The translations under genes and the position numbers were made by a program. The notes below the pieces were generated by a model. That model did not search any database. It was given only the letters and a program-made list of their open reading frames with translations, and was not told where the DNA came from. A stretch of DNA of 64,000 bases from Paenibacillus sp. KS-LC4 (GTDB taxonomy: Bacteria; Bacillota; Bacilli; Paenibacillales; Paenibacillaceae), in assembly GCF_036894955.1 (NCBI RefSeq), contig NZ_CP145905.1, positions 3,738,501 through 3,802,500 of the forward strand, in the 5' to 3' direction. This document shows positions 17,601 through 26,000 of this stretch, one piece after another; positions within the stretch are counted from its first letter, which is position 1; each line of letters opens with the position of its first letter.

Positions 17601-19963
17601 CGCGGCGAGCTCTGGATGAAAACGCCGCCGGCCAACGCCATGTCCGTTTCCCCCGACCGCAACCCTTGGCAAGCTAAGTGGATGGAGACAAGCGAGCTCG
17701 AACAAGCCGTATCGACCGCGACCGCCGGACCTTGAAGGTCTAGGAAATATGAAATACGCGCCGGGATCACTGAGGCGGCATTGCCCCACATTGCTTGTGC
17801 TGGCGCCTGTTCAACCATCGACTGCTGGTAGTCGCCTCCGTTGATCCCGACATACACCCCGCAGGAGGCCCCTTTCACCGCGTCGCCGGCATAACCAGCT
17901 ACCTCGAGCGCTTTCCAACACTCTTCAAGGAAAATGCGCTGCTGCGGGTCCATGTACATCGCTTCAACGCCCGAGATGTGGAAGAACAGCGGATCGAAGC
18001 TATGTATGTCATCAAGGAATCCACCTTCGTTGCAGAAGCGTGTTCCCTCCGCATAATAAGAGCGAAGATCCCATCGCGTTACCGGTCCCACGAGATCGTC
18101 TCCGTTCGCCAGATGCTCCCACAGCTCTCCGAGGTCCCCCGACTTCGAAAAACGCCCGCTCATACCGACGATTGCAATCGCATTAATATTTCCGCCTTGT
18201 TCGGGGATCTTTTCCCCCGTATCTTCTCGACCGCCTTCTTGAGCACTTTCTCGATCACTTTCGCGATCCCCTTCTCTAGCCCCTTCTCTAGCGCCTTGCC
18301 AAACGACAGCTTGAGCTCTTGCCGTTTGCCCCCATGTTGCCGCCGATGCCATTGTATTTGCAATTGAAGGCTCATTTACGATTGCAGTCGCTAAGGTCGC
18401 CGACGATAGTTGAGGCTTGGCGGGAGCAAACGCTGCAGCAAGCGCTTCTTTGTATTGCCTGAGCATGTAAGTAGCGAGTTGGTTGACCGAGCTGTAATCG
18501 AACAGGTGCGTCGTCTTCAACCCGACCGACAGCTTGTCGTTCAAAGCTTGAACCAGATGAACACCCGTAATCGAATCCAGACCATAATCGGCAAACGATT
18601 TGTCGGAATCAATCCGATACCTGTCCACTTTTAACGAAGAGAAGAGCTGGTCCTTAATCGCATTCTTCACCTGTTCCTCGATCAGCGCTTCCATCACCTC
18701 GGATGCTGGAGCCGCGCCTGCTTCTCTCGACACAACGGGGACCTCCGTATTTGGCAACTTCGCTGCGGCGGGAGCCGCCACCTGCCCTTGCCTCTGTTTC
18801 TGTCGCACCACCCCGTCGCTTTCCGCCACGATGATCTGCTGACCGAAATCGTGCGCCTTTTGCGCTAGATGATTGATCGCGCGAAACCCTTCCGCTTTCA
18901 GCACCGAGGACCAGGCCTCCGAAGACAAGCCCGGGCAACCCGGCATGCGCAGCTCCGCATCCTCATACCGCCACCATCCATCGAGCAGGCCGAAGGTCAA
19001 GTGCGTGAACAGCGAATTGCGGTTCATCTCGTTGAGCAGCAAGAGGCCGTTTTTTGCTAGAACCGCCTTGGCATTACGCAAGGTCTGGCGAATGTTCTTG
19101 GTGGCATGCAGGCAGTTGGTCGCCAATACGAGGTCATACGCTCCCGCGTCCAGTTTCTGACCGGAGATCGGCTCCTCCACATTGAACACTCGATAGGTGA
19201 GATACGGAGCCTTCGGAGCATACTCTCGTTCGGCATGGAGCAAAAAAGCTTTGGAAATATCCGTGTAGCAATATTCTTCGACGTGCTGCTGATAAGGTTG
19301 CAGTTTGTCAAACACCATTGCGCTCGTCCCGCCGGTTCCGGCTCCGATCTCCAAGATGCGGATGCGCGCCGCCGGATCGTTTTTCAAACATTCCTGTAGG
19401 TAGAGGACCACCATGTCGGCCAATACTTCGTTGTAGCCGTCGGAGATTGCGTTTAATTTATACACGCCTTCCACCAGCTTCATCGAGGCATCAGGGAACA
19501 GAATGTCTGTCGCCGCCTGCTTGCCCGTAAGAATGTCCGGCAGTGCGCGCATCGTCGTCTCGACCAACACGACCTGCGCCTTGAGCTCCGCTTTTTCCAG
19601 CCAACGACATTTTCTAGTCTCCCACTCCTGCCAGAGCGTTTCCAACGATGCGTCGAAGCTAAGATACCCATAACGGGTCAAGAAGGCTAGGCTTTCTTCG
19701 TACCACTTGTTATATAAGTCGGCTACGAACATGCGAGCCGGGCTCTTGGCCGGATGCAGTCCCATTTCGCGCAGCTGCGCCCCGAGCAGACGACATAGGA
19801 GTTCATTCAGCTCCTCGCGATCACGGCTGCCTTCCCCCCAGACGCGAAGGAGGGTGGCATCATCAAACACGAACTCCTTGCGGATCTGTTTCACAATGGA
19901 GGGATGCTTATGCGGGTAGACGGTGATGATGTCTCCTGCTCTTTTGCCTAGATACCGGTTCAT
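11639..19963 (-). CDS. trans-AT polyketide synthase PKS3 (MT-ACP-KS-DH-KR-pseudoACP-ACP-KS)
   Basis: 2,774 residues. It opens with a C-methyltransferase (SAM motif LEIGAGTGGTS near residue 211) and an ACP (YGLDSI, 463), which together would finish the KS-KR module at the end of PKS2. Then come KS (DTACSSS, 752), DH (HVINGQRILP, 1230; HPSLMDAALQ intact), KR (GGAGGLG, 1658; ADYAAAN near 1800), an ACP-like domain whose attachment serine is alanine (FGIDAF, 1945), an intact ACP (YGIDSI, 2038) and a KS (DTMCSSS, 2302). It ends after the post-KS linker in an acidic helical tail (FYEQILDEMM to LEEALLKI) that looks like a docking element for PKS4. The ATG is preceded by GAGGGGGC. A low-complexity linker near residues 557-580 is encoded by a 12-base tandem repeat. 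Confidence 0.95.
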   Translation of the reverse strand: MNRYLGKRAGDIITVYPHKHPSIVKQIRKEFVFDDATLLRVWGEGSRDREELNELLCRLLGAQLREMGLHPAKSPARMFVADLYNKWYEESLAFLTRYGYLSFDASLETLWQEWETRKCRWLEKAELKAQVVLVETTMRALPDILTGKQAATDILFPDASMKLVEGVYKLNAISDGYNEVLADMVVLYLQECLKNDPAARIRILEIGAGTGGTSAMVFDKLQPYQQHVEEYCYTDISKAFLLHAEREYAPKAPYLTYRVFNVEEPISGQKLDAGAYDLVLATNCLHATKNIRQTLRNAKAVLAKNGLLLLNEMNRNSLFTHLTFGLLDGWWRYEDAELRMPGCPGLSSEAWSSVLKAEGFRAINHLAQKAHDFGQQIIVAESDGVVRQKQRQGQVAAPAAAKLPNTEVPVVSREAGAAPASEVMEALIEEQVKNAIKDQLFSSLKVDRYRIDSDKSFADYGLDSITGVHLVQALNDKLSVGLKTTHLFDYSSVNQLATYMLRQYKEALAAAFAPAKPQLSSATLATAIVNEPSIANTMASAATWGQTARAQAVVWQGAREGAREGDRESDRESAQEGGREDTGEKIPEQGGNINAIAIVGMSGRFSKSGDLGELWEHLANGDDLVGPVTRWDLRSYYAEGTRFCNEGGFLDDIHSFDPLFFHISGVEAMYMDPQQRIFLEECWKALEVAGYAGDAVKGASCGVYVGINGGDYQQSMVEQAPAQAMWGNAASVIPARISYFLDLQGPAVAVDTACSSSLVSIHLACQGLRSGETDMALAGGVFIQSSPRFYLTAERASMLSSTGRCHTFDDQANGFVPGEGVGVVVLKRLKDALADRDHIYGIIRGSALNQDGTTNGITAPSANSQERLEREVYEKNGINPGEIQLVEAHGTGTKLGDPIEFEALTRAFRAYTNRKEYCALGSIKTNIGHAAAAAGVAGLLKILLALEHKQLPPSLHFDAWNANIEHQGSPFYVNTKLRDWSIEPGSRRRAAISAFGFSGTNAHMVIEEPPEPVRQPIDRAGHLIVLSARTAEQLRKQVQNLIAFCEQEPNAECGNISYTLLVGRRHLPHRLACVVRDVPELVKSLQKWLETRTVAGVFYGELLENELREQPSLKRYGGQCIENFCHGAQGADQLEQLAAVADMYAQGYALEYGRLFEGLPYARIPLPTYPFAKERYWKPEDSAQSVAKAGGINFRMLHPLLHENISVLEEQRYTSIFTGKEFFLADHVINGQRILPGVVHLEMVRAALELAAGASEEGSSWRLQHVGFVSPILAGNGPVEVQVGLRAEEAEAISYEVRDGRGTVVHSQGRARRLGKVDAPAVDLTTLQTVCSQNRISASELYELFRQAGLNYGPAHRGVESLSIAEGQVLARLSLPDCVADTESRYVLHPSLMDAALQAAIGLMLGTASFKPQVPFALEEVEIYGPCTPSMWAVVRRSEGSRAEDKVQKFDVDACDENGQVRVRLKGYTSRVLEEEAGGHEPGAHLLQPAWKQQGIAHKTLPPALSQHLVLLCELTAPLVLGGQIKALQSDLQDIASRYQAYAVRVFEEIQTLLRSKPQGKVLVQVVVPADGEGQVFSGLVGLLRTARRENPNLIAQLIEVENTTDLESKLLENCHSLQDDCIRYRYDQRWVAYWDVAEVSQQTFHIPWRDGGVYLLTGGAGGLGLIFAKEIASKVKAPRLILIGRSPLGLRQQAALQELKNLGALIEYRQVDVTREKEVASLFEEIRVHYGTLQGILHGAGVIRDNFIIRKTGQEMQEVLAPKVSGLVHLDHSSIGLPLDFFVLFSAVAGCLGNPGQADYAAANGFLDAYAAERNRLVARGQRQGRTLAIDWPLWQDGGMQVDAETAQWMREHTELVPLESQNGIRALYQGLASGCDQVMVVQGDLARITEKLHPLFAAPAARPVNSVASHVEDRVLQIASDLLQVRADELDVEAEWFDFGIDAFLVIELANRLSEEFGLVLPPSTFSELPTIQQVIELLRGETDKQVPTALSPTAKEEGDLARAAADFFKKQLSSVLGVPAESIEASRPLEVYGIDSIMVMQLNQQLEKTFGMLPKTLFFEYQNIRDLTGYFLKNHRTHLIDLLGIEERPTERASVSVAAPVRKALTPVRAAVNEQVKQSGALDIAIIGLSGRYPQADDLEAFWNNLREGRDSITEIPKERWDHSLYYDPDRSKRGSTYSKWGGFLCDVDKFDPLFFNIAPREAEIMDPQERLFLQSVYEAMEDAGYTRDTLVSGGESAEERNVGVYVGVMYSEYQLYGAEETLRGRPMALSGNPSSIANRVSYFFNLHGPSLAVDTMCSSSLTAIHLACQSLEQGDCKLAVAGGVNLSLHPNKYLMLGQGKFASSKGRCESFGEGGDGYVPGEGVGAVLLKPLATALEDGDQIYGVIKGTAVNHGGKTNGYSVPNPNLQARVIGRAFKKAGIHPRSLSYLEAHGTGTTLGDPIEIAGLMRAFEEDTTDTQFCAIGSVKSNIGHCESAAGIAGLTKVLLQMKHRQLVPSLHADMLNPNIDFGQTPFFVQRELTEWKRPLLEVDGELREVPRIAGISSFGAGGSNAHLVIEEHVPNAAPRAAARIAEHRPALLVLSAKDEQRLHEQVLRLQAVIDRQVVTDDTLVDTAYTLQVGREVMEERLAVVATSAQNLQQKLSDYLQGRPALGAVFRGQVKGSTDSSQSFAADQDMQELVMKWWQSGQLAKLADLWVKGLRVEYGSLYGAERPHRLSLPTYPFARERCWAVEGSSFDEGFYEQILDEMMDEAITLEEALLKISSALIPN
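14015..14224 (-). other. degenerate ACP (Ser to Ala) in a tandem ACP pair of PKS3
   Basis: The domain keeps the ACP helical pattern, but the phosphopantetheine attachment motif reads FGIDAF where GxDSx is expected. The minus-strand codons are GGG ATT GAT GCG TTT, so a single serine codon has become alanine. The next ACP (YGIDSI, near 13,850) is intact. The first copy therefore cannot carry a thioester arm and may be a spacer or a relic. Confidence 0.85.
18221..18292 (-). repeat. six 12-base tandem repeats in the PKS3 ACP-KS linker
   Basis: Six consecutive 12-mers on the plus strand share the pattern nncTTCtcGAnc; the two at 18269-18292 are identical. In the PKS3 frame they encode AREG, AREG, DRES, DRES, AQEG and GRED. 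This gives a charged, flexible linker between the first ACP and the following KS. Copy number could vary by replication slippage without breaking the frame. Confidence 0.85.
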
Positions 19964-20017
19964 GATTTTGCCCCCTCAAGTCAGGTGATTTGCTTTCCTA
20001 TCTTTTGCATAATAGAG

Positions 20018-20051
20018 AGCGCCCCCCTTCCAAAGCAGGAAGAGGGACGCT
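20018..20051 (-). repeat. intergenic hairpin between PKS2 and PKS3
   Basis: A 14-base-pair inverted repeat with a 6-base loop. On the minus strand the arms are AGCGTCCCTCTTCC and GGAAGGGGGGCGCT, with two G-U pairs. It sits directly after the PKS2 stop. No U-tract follows, so a simple intrinsic terminator is unlikely. Transcript end protection, a processing site or a pause site are possibilities. Confidence 0.6.
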
Positions 20052-20056
20052 TTCAT

Positions 20057-23000
20057 CTAATTCAAAATCTTCATCAGCGCCATCTGATCCATCGGACCTG
20101 CCAGCAGCGCCTCCAGCGCCTGCATGCCCTCAGGCGGCTCGATCGAGCCGATCCCCGCCTGAGTCATGCGTTCCTTATAGGCCGGAGCTGCGACGACCCC
20201 GACCGAGCCCCAGTAGCCCCAGTTCATCACTTTCACGGCACAAGGCCATTCCTGTGCGAGCCGATGCGCGAACGCATCGGTAAAGGTGCAGCCGGCCACA
20301 TAGTTGCTTTGGCCTGCCGCTTTGAGAAATGCGTTCACCGAGGAGAAGATCAGCACGAAGTCGAGCGGTTCTTCGCCAAACACCTGCGCCATGCGGATAC
20401 TGATATCTACCTTGGCTGCGAGCGAGGCGCGGAACTGATCCTCCACCATGTTGGCTAGGCTGCTGTCCGCCAGCACGATCGCGGAGTGTACGATCCCGTC
20501 TACCTGTCCGTAGCGGGCCTTGATCTCCTCATAGGCGCGCCCCAGCGACTGTCGATCCGTCGCATCCGCCGCGATGTAGTGAGGTGCAGGCCCCAGCTTG
20601 GACAGGGCGAACCGCTTGGCTTCAATGGCGGCATCCTGCAAGCGCCGGCCGATCCAGACGATCTGCGCCGCGTAAGTGTGGATCATGTACTCGCTCCAGA
20701 CTTCGCCGATGCCGCCAGCTCCGCCGATCACCACATATACGCCGCCAGGCTTATAGATCGTCTGATCCGGCTGTGGGCAACTCAGCTCCACCAATTGCTG
20801 GCGATGCCATTGCCGACCTCGATAGACCCATGCATCCCCTTGCGGGTCTGCCGGGATTGTGAGCATGTCGGGCAGCGGCCATGCCTCCTCTACGTCCAGA
20901 TCAACCAAGCGAATGTTCCAGTTTGGATACTCCTTGGCCATCGAGCCGATCAGGCCATGCAAGCCTGCGTGAACCGGGCTGACCGTCTCTTCCCGGTACA
21001 GAGCCTGCGTCTGCGTCGTCAGCACCGTCCAGCCAAGACTTCGAGCTCCGTACCCGAGCTCAAGCACCGCTTTGATTAGGCGGAAGGCAAACATAACCCC
21101 TTCATGCTGTCTGGTGATAACCTCCTCCAGCTCCAGCCCGTCAGAAGAACGGTCGGGCGCGATCCAGAAAATGTGATCAAGCGCACCGCGCGCCTGCAGC
21201 TTGCTGGCGATGTCCTCCACGCTCTCCCCCGGCTTGATGTCAAGCTCGCGCGCGTTCGGCAAATATTGCTGGATCGCTTGCTGCTGCTCCGGCGTGCCGC
21301 CTACGATGGCGATCTGATCGAGCGGGGATGGGTACAAGGGGCCTTGCTCCAAGGGAAGCGCATCCCAAACAGGCACCAGTGACAGTACCTCACCTTGCTC
21401 ATCGTGTAGAACATTTGCTTCTGCACTCGAAGTTTGCGGTGCAAAGGAAGCCACTCCCTGATTCTCGATCAGCGGCTCCACCCAGCAGCGCTGCTTAGCG
21501 AACGGGTAGGTCGGCAGGGAGATGCGCCGCGGCCTGTTTTCTTCGTAGAGCTGGCTCCAGTTAAACGCCAATCCTTTGACCCACAGGTCGAGCAGCTTCG
21601 CATACTTGCGCTTGCTCACCCACGCCTCGATCGCCGCCTGCAAGTCTTCATCGGCCGCAAACAAGGACAGGGTTTCTTTGTTGCCTTTGAGCTGACCACG
21701 GTACAAGCCGTCAATATCATCCTCCCCATTCAGGAAGCCCGTCAGCTTTTCCACCAACTCCCCAACGCTCGAAGCCGTCAGGGCCAACCGCTCCTCCATC
21801 GCTTCTCGCCCGACCTGCAAGGTGTAGGCGATATCGACAAGGTCGGCTTCGGTGAACGCTTCCTCTTGCAAAACGGTCAGGAGATGCTTTGCCTTCTCGA
21901 TAAGGCGAGGCTCTTCTTTGGCCGACAGCACAACGACCGCCGGGTTCTCTGCGGTCACCTTCCGCTGCACGTGAATCTCCGCTTTGGGAACGTATTCCTC
22001 CAGCAAGAGGCAGGCATTGGAACCACCCGCGCCAAAGCTGCTTACAGTTGCTCTCCTTGGCACTTCCCGCCCGTCGATCACAGGCCGCTTCCATTCCGCC
22101 AGCTCCTGCTGGACGATAAACGGCGTACGGTCAAAGTCGATGTGCGGGTTGAGCACGGCTGAATGCAGAGAAGGCACGAGCTGACGATGTTTCATTTGCA
22201 GCAGCACCTTCGTCAGACCGGCGATGCCCGCAGCGCTCTCCGAATGCCCGATGTTCGATTTCACCGAACCGATCGCGCATTTCTGGCCGCTGATACGTGA
22301 TTGTTGGAACACCTTGGTAAGACCAGCGATCTCAATCGGGTCGCCTAGCGACGTTCCGGTGCCATGCGCTTCCACATAGGACAGCGTGCCCGGATCTATG
22401 CCGGCCTCTTTAAAGGCACGGCCGACCACGCTCGCCTGCGCGTTCGGATTCGGGACTGTATAGCCGTTGGTCTTGCCGCCGTGGTTGATGGCGGACGCTT
22501 TCAGCACGCCGTAGATCTGGTCTCCGTCTTCCAGCGCTTTGCCCAGCGGCTTGAGCAGCACAGCGCCCACGCCTTCGCCCGGCACATATCCGTCTCCGCC
22601 TTCGCCAAAGCTCTCGCAGCGCCCTTTGCTCGACGCGAAGTTGTTCTGCCCGAGCAGCAGGTACTTGTTCGGATGCAACGACACGTTGACGCCGCCGGCA
22701 ATCGCCACCTCGCACCCACCATGCAGCAAGCTCTGGCATGCGAGATGAATCGCAGTCAAGGACGAAGAGCACATCGTATCGACCGCCAGGCTCGGCCCGT
22801 GCAGGTTCAAGAAGTAGGACACGCGATTGGCGATCGAAGACGGGTTGCCTGCAAGCGCCATCGGCTTGCCTAGCAGCGTCTGCTGCGCCCCGTACAGCTG
22901 ATACTCTTCATACATTACGCCAACGAACACCCCGACATCGCCATCAAGCCCGTAGGAGCGGTGCTTGGCGAGCGCATCGCGGGTGTAGCCCGCATCGTCC

Positions 23001-26000
23001 ATCGCTTCATAGACGGTCTGCAGGAACAACCGCTCTTGCGGGTCCATGAACTCCGCATCGCGAGGGGAGATGTTGAAGAACAGCGGATCGAATTTGTCTA
23101 CATCTTGGAGGAAGCCGCCCCACTTGCTGTTCGTTTTGCCCGGTTTGCGCTTATCTGCGTCGTAATATAGGCTGTGATCCCAGCGATCAGCCGGAATCTC
23201 CGTAATCGAGTTCCGACCGTCGCGCAGGTTTTTCCAAAACTCGCTCAGGTTCTGCGCCTCCGGATAGCGGCCGGATACGCCGATGATCGCGATATCCAGC
23301 GGTTTTTCATTAGAAGTTCCTTCATCTGTAGGCTCGTTTGCACGCACCTTTAAAGCAGCTTGTACGAAACGGTCTCTCCCTCGCTTGCTGTGCACAGGCG
23401 CTTCCCGCTCTGCCATCGGCTCGGACGAGGCGAATGGCTCAGCGGCTGCCAAAGCAGACTGTTCTGTCGGCATCTCGACACCGAGCAGCTTTTTCAACGG
23501 CTCCAGATAGGTGTCGATGAAGTACCCGGTCAGATCTTCGATATTTTGATATTCGAAGAACAAGGTTTTCGGTAGCGAACCGAACGTTTTTTCCAGCTGG
23601 TTGGTCATCTGCATGACCATAATCGAATCGATGCCATAGTCCTCAAGCGGCGCATCCGCTTCGATGCGGGCCGTCGGCATCTTCAGGACGGTCGATAGCA
23701 TTTTTTTGAAAAAGAGAATCGACTTGTCCCGCAGAATCTCTTCCGACACCGAAGACGTGCTCAGCGCAGAAGCCGATGCAGTCGGAACTGCCTTCTCTTG
23801 CGGCTGCTCCAGCAGGGAGGCCCGCAGCAGTCTCATGTCGCCGTGAAACACGACAACCTGATCATGTTCCACCGCAAGGCTCTGATACAGCGCCTGTACG
23901 CCGCTTAAGCTCGGCATCGCGGTCATGCCTAGCTGCTCTTGCAAGGCTCGCTTCGTCTCGGCATCCAAGCGCATACCTCCGTCCTGCCAGAGCGGCCAGT
24001 TGATCGACAGCGTGCAACCTTGGCGCTGCTTGGCTGCCACCAGCCCATTGCGATACTTCGCATATGCATCCAAGAAGGCATTCGCCATGCTGTAGTCCGC
24101 TTGGCCTGGATTGCCGAGCACACCGGCGATCGACGAGAAGGTGACGAAGAAATCGAGAGGCATGTCGCTGCTCGCTTGATCCAGATTAACCAAACCCGCC
24201 ACTTTGGGAGCCAGCACTTCAGCCAGTTCGGCTTCCGTTTTCTTTAGAATGAAGTTGTCGCGAAGCACGCCGGCGCTATGAACGAGGCCGTCCAGCTTGC
24301 CGGAGTCGGCGCGGATGGCGTCAAAAAGGCGCACAACCTGCGCTCTGTCGGTCACATCCACACACTTGTACTCGATGCGAGCACCTGTCGCTTGCAGCTC
24401 CTGCATCGCGGCCTGCTGTGCCGTTCCAAGAACAGAACGACCAGTGAGATACAAGGTTGCGCCGCTGACTTGCTGCGCGATCTCCCGGGCCACAATCAGG
24501 CCGAGACCACCTGCACCGCCCGTGATTAAGTAAGTTCCACCATCTTTCCACGGGATGTGCGCCTCCTGCGAGGAGACCTTCGCTTCACTCCAGCCTGCCA
24601 CCCAGCGCTTGCCATCTTGATAGCGAACGTGACGGTCTTCCAAGCGGTAGAGATTCTCTTGCAGGCGAGTGACCACTTCCCTCGCATCGGACGTACGCTC
24701 CAGCTCGATTAACTGCCCAAGCAGGTTCGGATTTTCTAGCGATGCCGTTCGCAGCAAAGCGGAAAGTCCTGCGCTCAAGCGATGCTCCGGCTCGGTGCTG
24801 ACTGCGATTTGCACGAGCACTTGGCCTTTGGGCTTCTGCTGGAGCAGAGCTTTGATCTCTCGGAACGCTTGGGTCGCATGCGCTTCATAACGCGCCGCCG
24901 GATCGGATGTATCCGAGCGTAAAGCTTTGCAGCGAGCGTCGTGCACGTCTGCCTCCATGTCGCAGAGGAGCACCAAGCGCTGGCTGTAGCTCGGCTGTTG
25001 TGTCAGCTCGCCGACCGGCTGCTCCGTCCAGCTTGGCAGCAGCATCAGCGTTCCTTCCCGGCCGCGCCCATCCTCCAGTTGCCGTGCGGAATAGCCCTTG
25101 ATGCGAACGCGGACTTCGCCTTCTGTGGTGCTGAGGGCAAGGTCGAATTTCTGCACTTTGTCCCCCGGACGACTGCTAGCATTGCGGCGCACGAGCACCC
25201 ACATCTCCTCTGTGCACGAACCGAGGATGTCCACTTCCTCCAACGCGAACGGCAGAGCCGGACGCTTGATGTCGGCACTTCCGGACAGCAGAGCCAGCGT
25301 AACCTGCAAGGCCGAATCCATCAGACTCGGATGCAGCACAAACGAGGTTGCTTGCTCGACGGAAGCCGGCAGCACAAGACGGGCGAGCGCTTGATCCGTG
25401 CCCAGATCCACGCGCTCAACGCAGCGATGTGCCAGCCCGTATTCGATGCCAAGCGACTCAAACATCAAGTAGAACGAAGAGGCATCGAGCGTCTTAAGGG
25501 AGCACTGGGACTGCAAAGTTTCGAGGTCAAGGCTTTGTATGGCTTCAAATGACTTCCAAACCGCACGCCCTTGCGAGTGAATAATCGGCTCCTGACCTGC
25601 CTCCTCCTCGCGATAGACCTCAAACCCGATTTCGCCATCCGCTTCTGGGAACAGGCTCAGATGCACATCCAGCGGCCGCTCCCCGAGGAGAAGCGGGCTT
25701 GCCCAGATAATATGCTTCAGGCGCAGGCCGTCTTTTCCATCTTTCACAGAAGCGGCCGCCCGTTCAACAGCTTCGCGTGCCATCTCCAGATAAGCAACGC
25801 CTGGCAGCATGCGCTGGCCTTGCACAATATGGTCGGCCAAGAAGAACTCCTCCCCTGTGAAGGTCGAAGTAAATCGCTGCTCGGTCAGGTCGGACGTGTT
25901 GCGGTGAAGCATCGGGTGAAGCGCCATGTTCCTCGCGTGGGACGAACGGCGCCCGCTGTCTGCCATCTCCTTCTCCTTGGACATCCAGTAGCGCTCTTTG

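Noticed and set aside
4980-23320. Repeated DNA blocks that might suggest a CRISPR array or transposon copies
   Set aside because: The repeats are kilobase-scale, in frame and encode KS domains. There are no short regular repeats with unique spacers, no terminal inverted repeats and no transposase.
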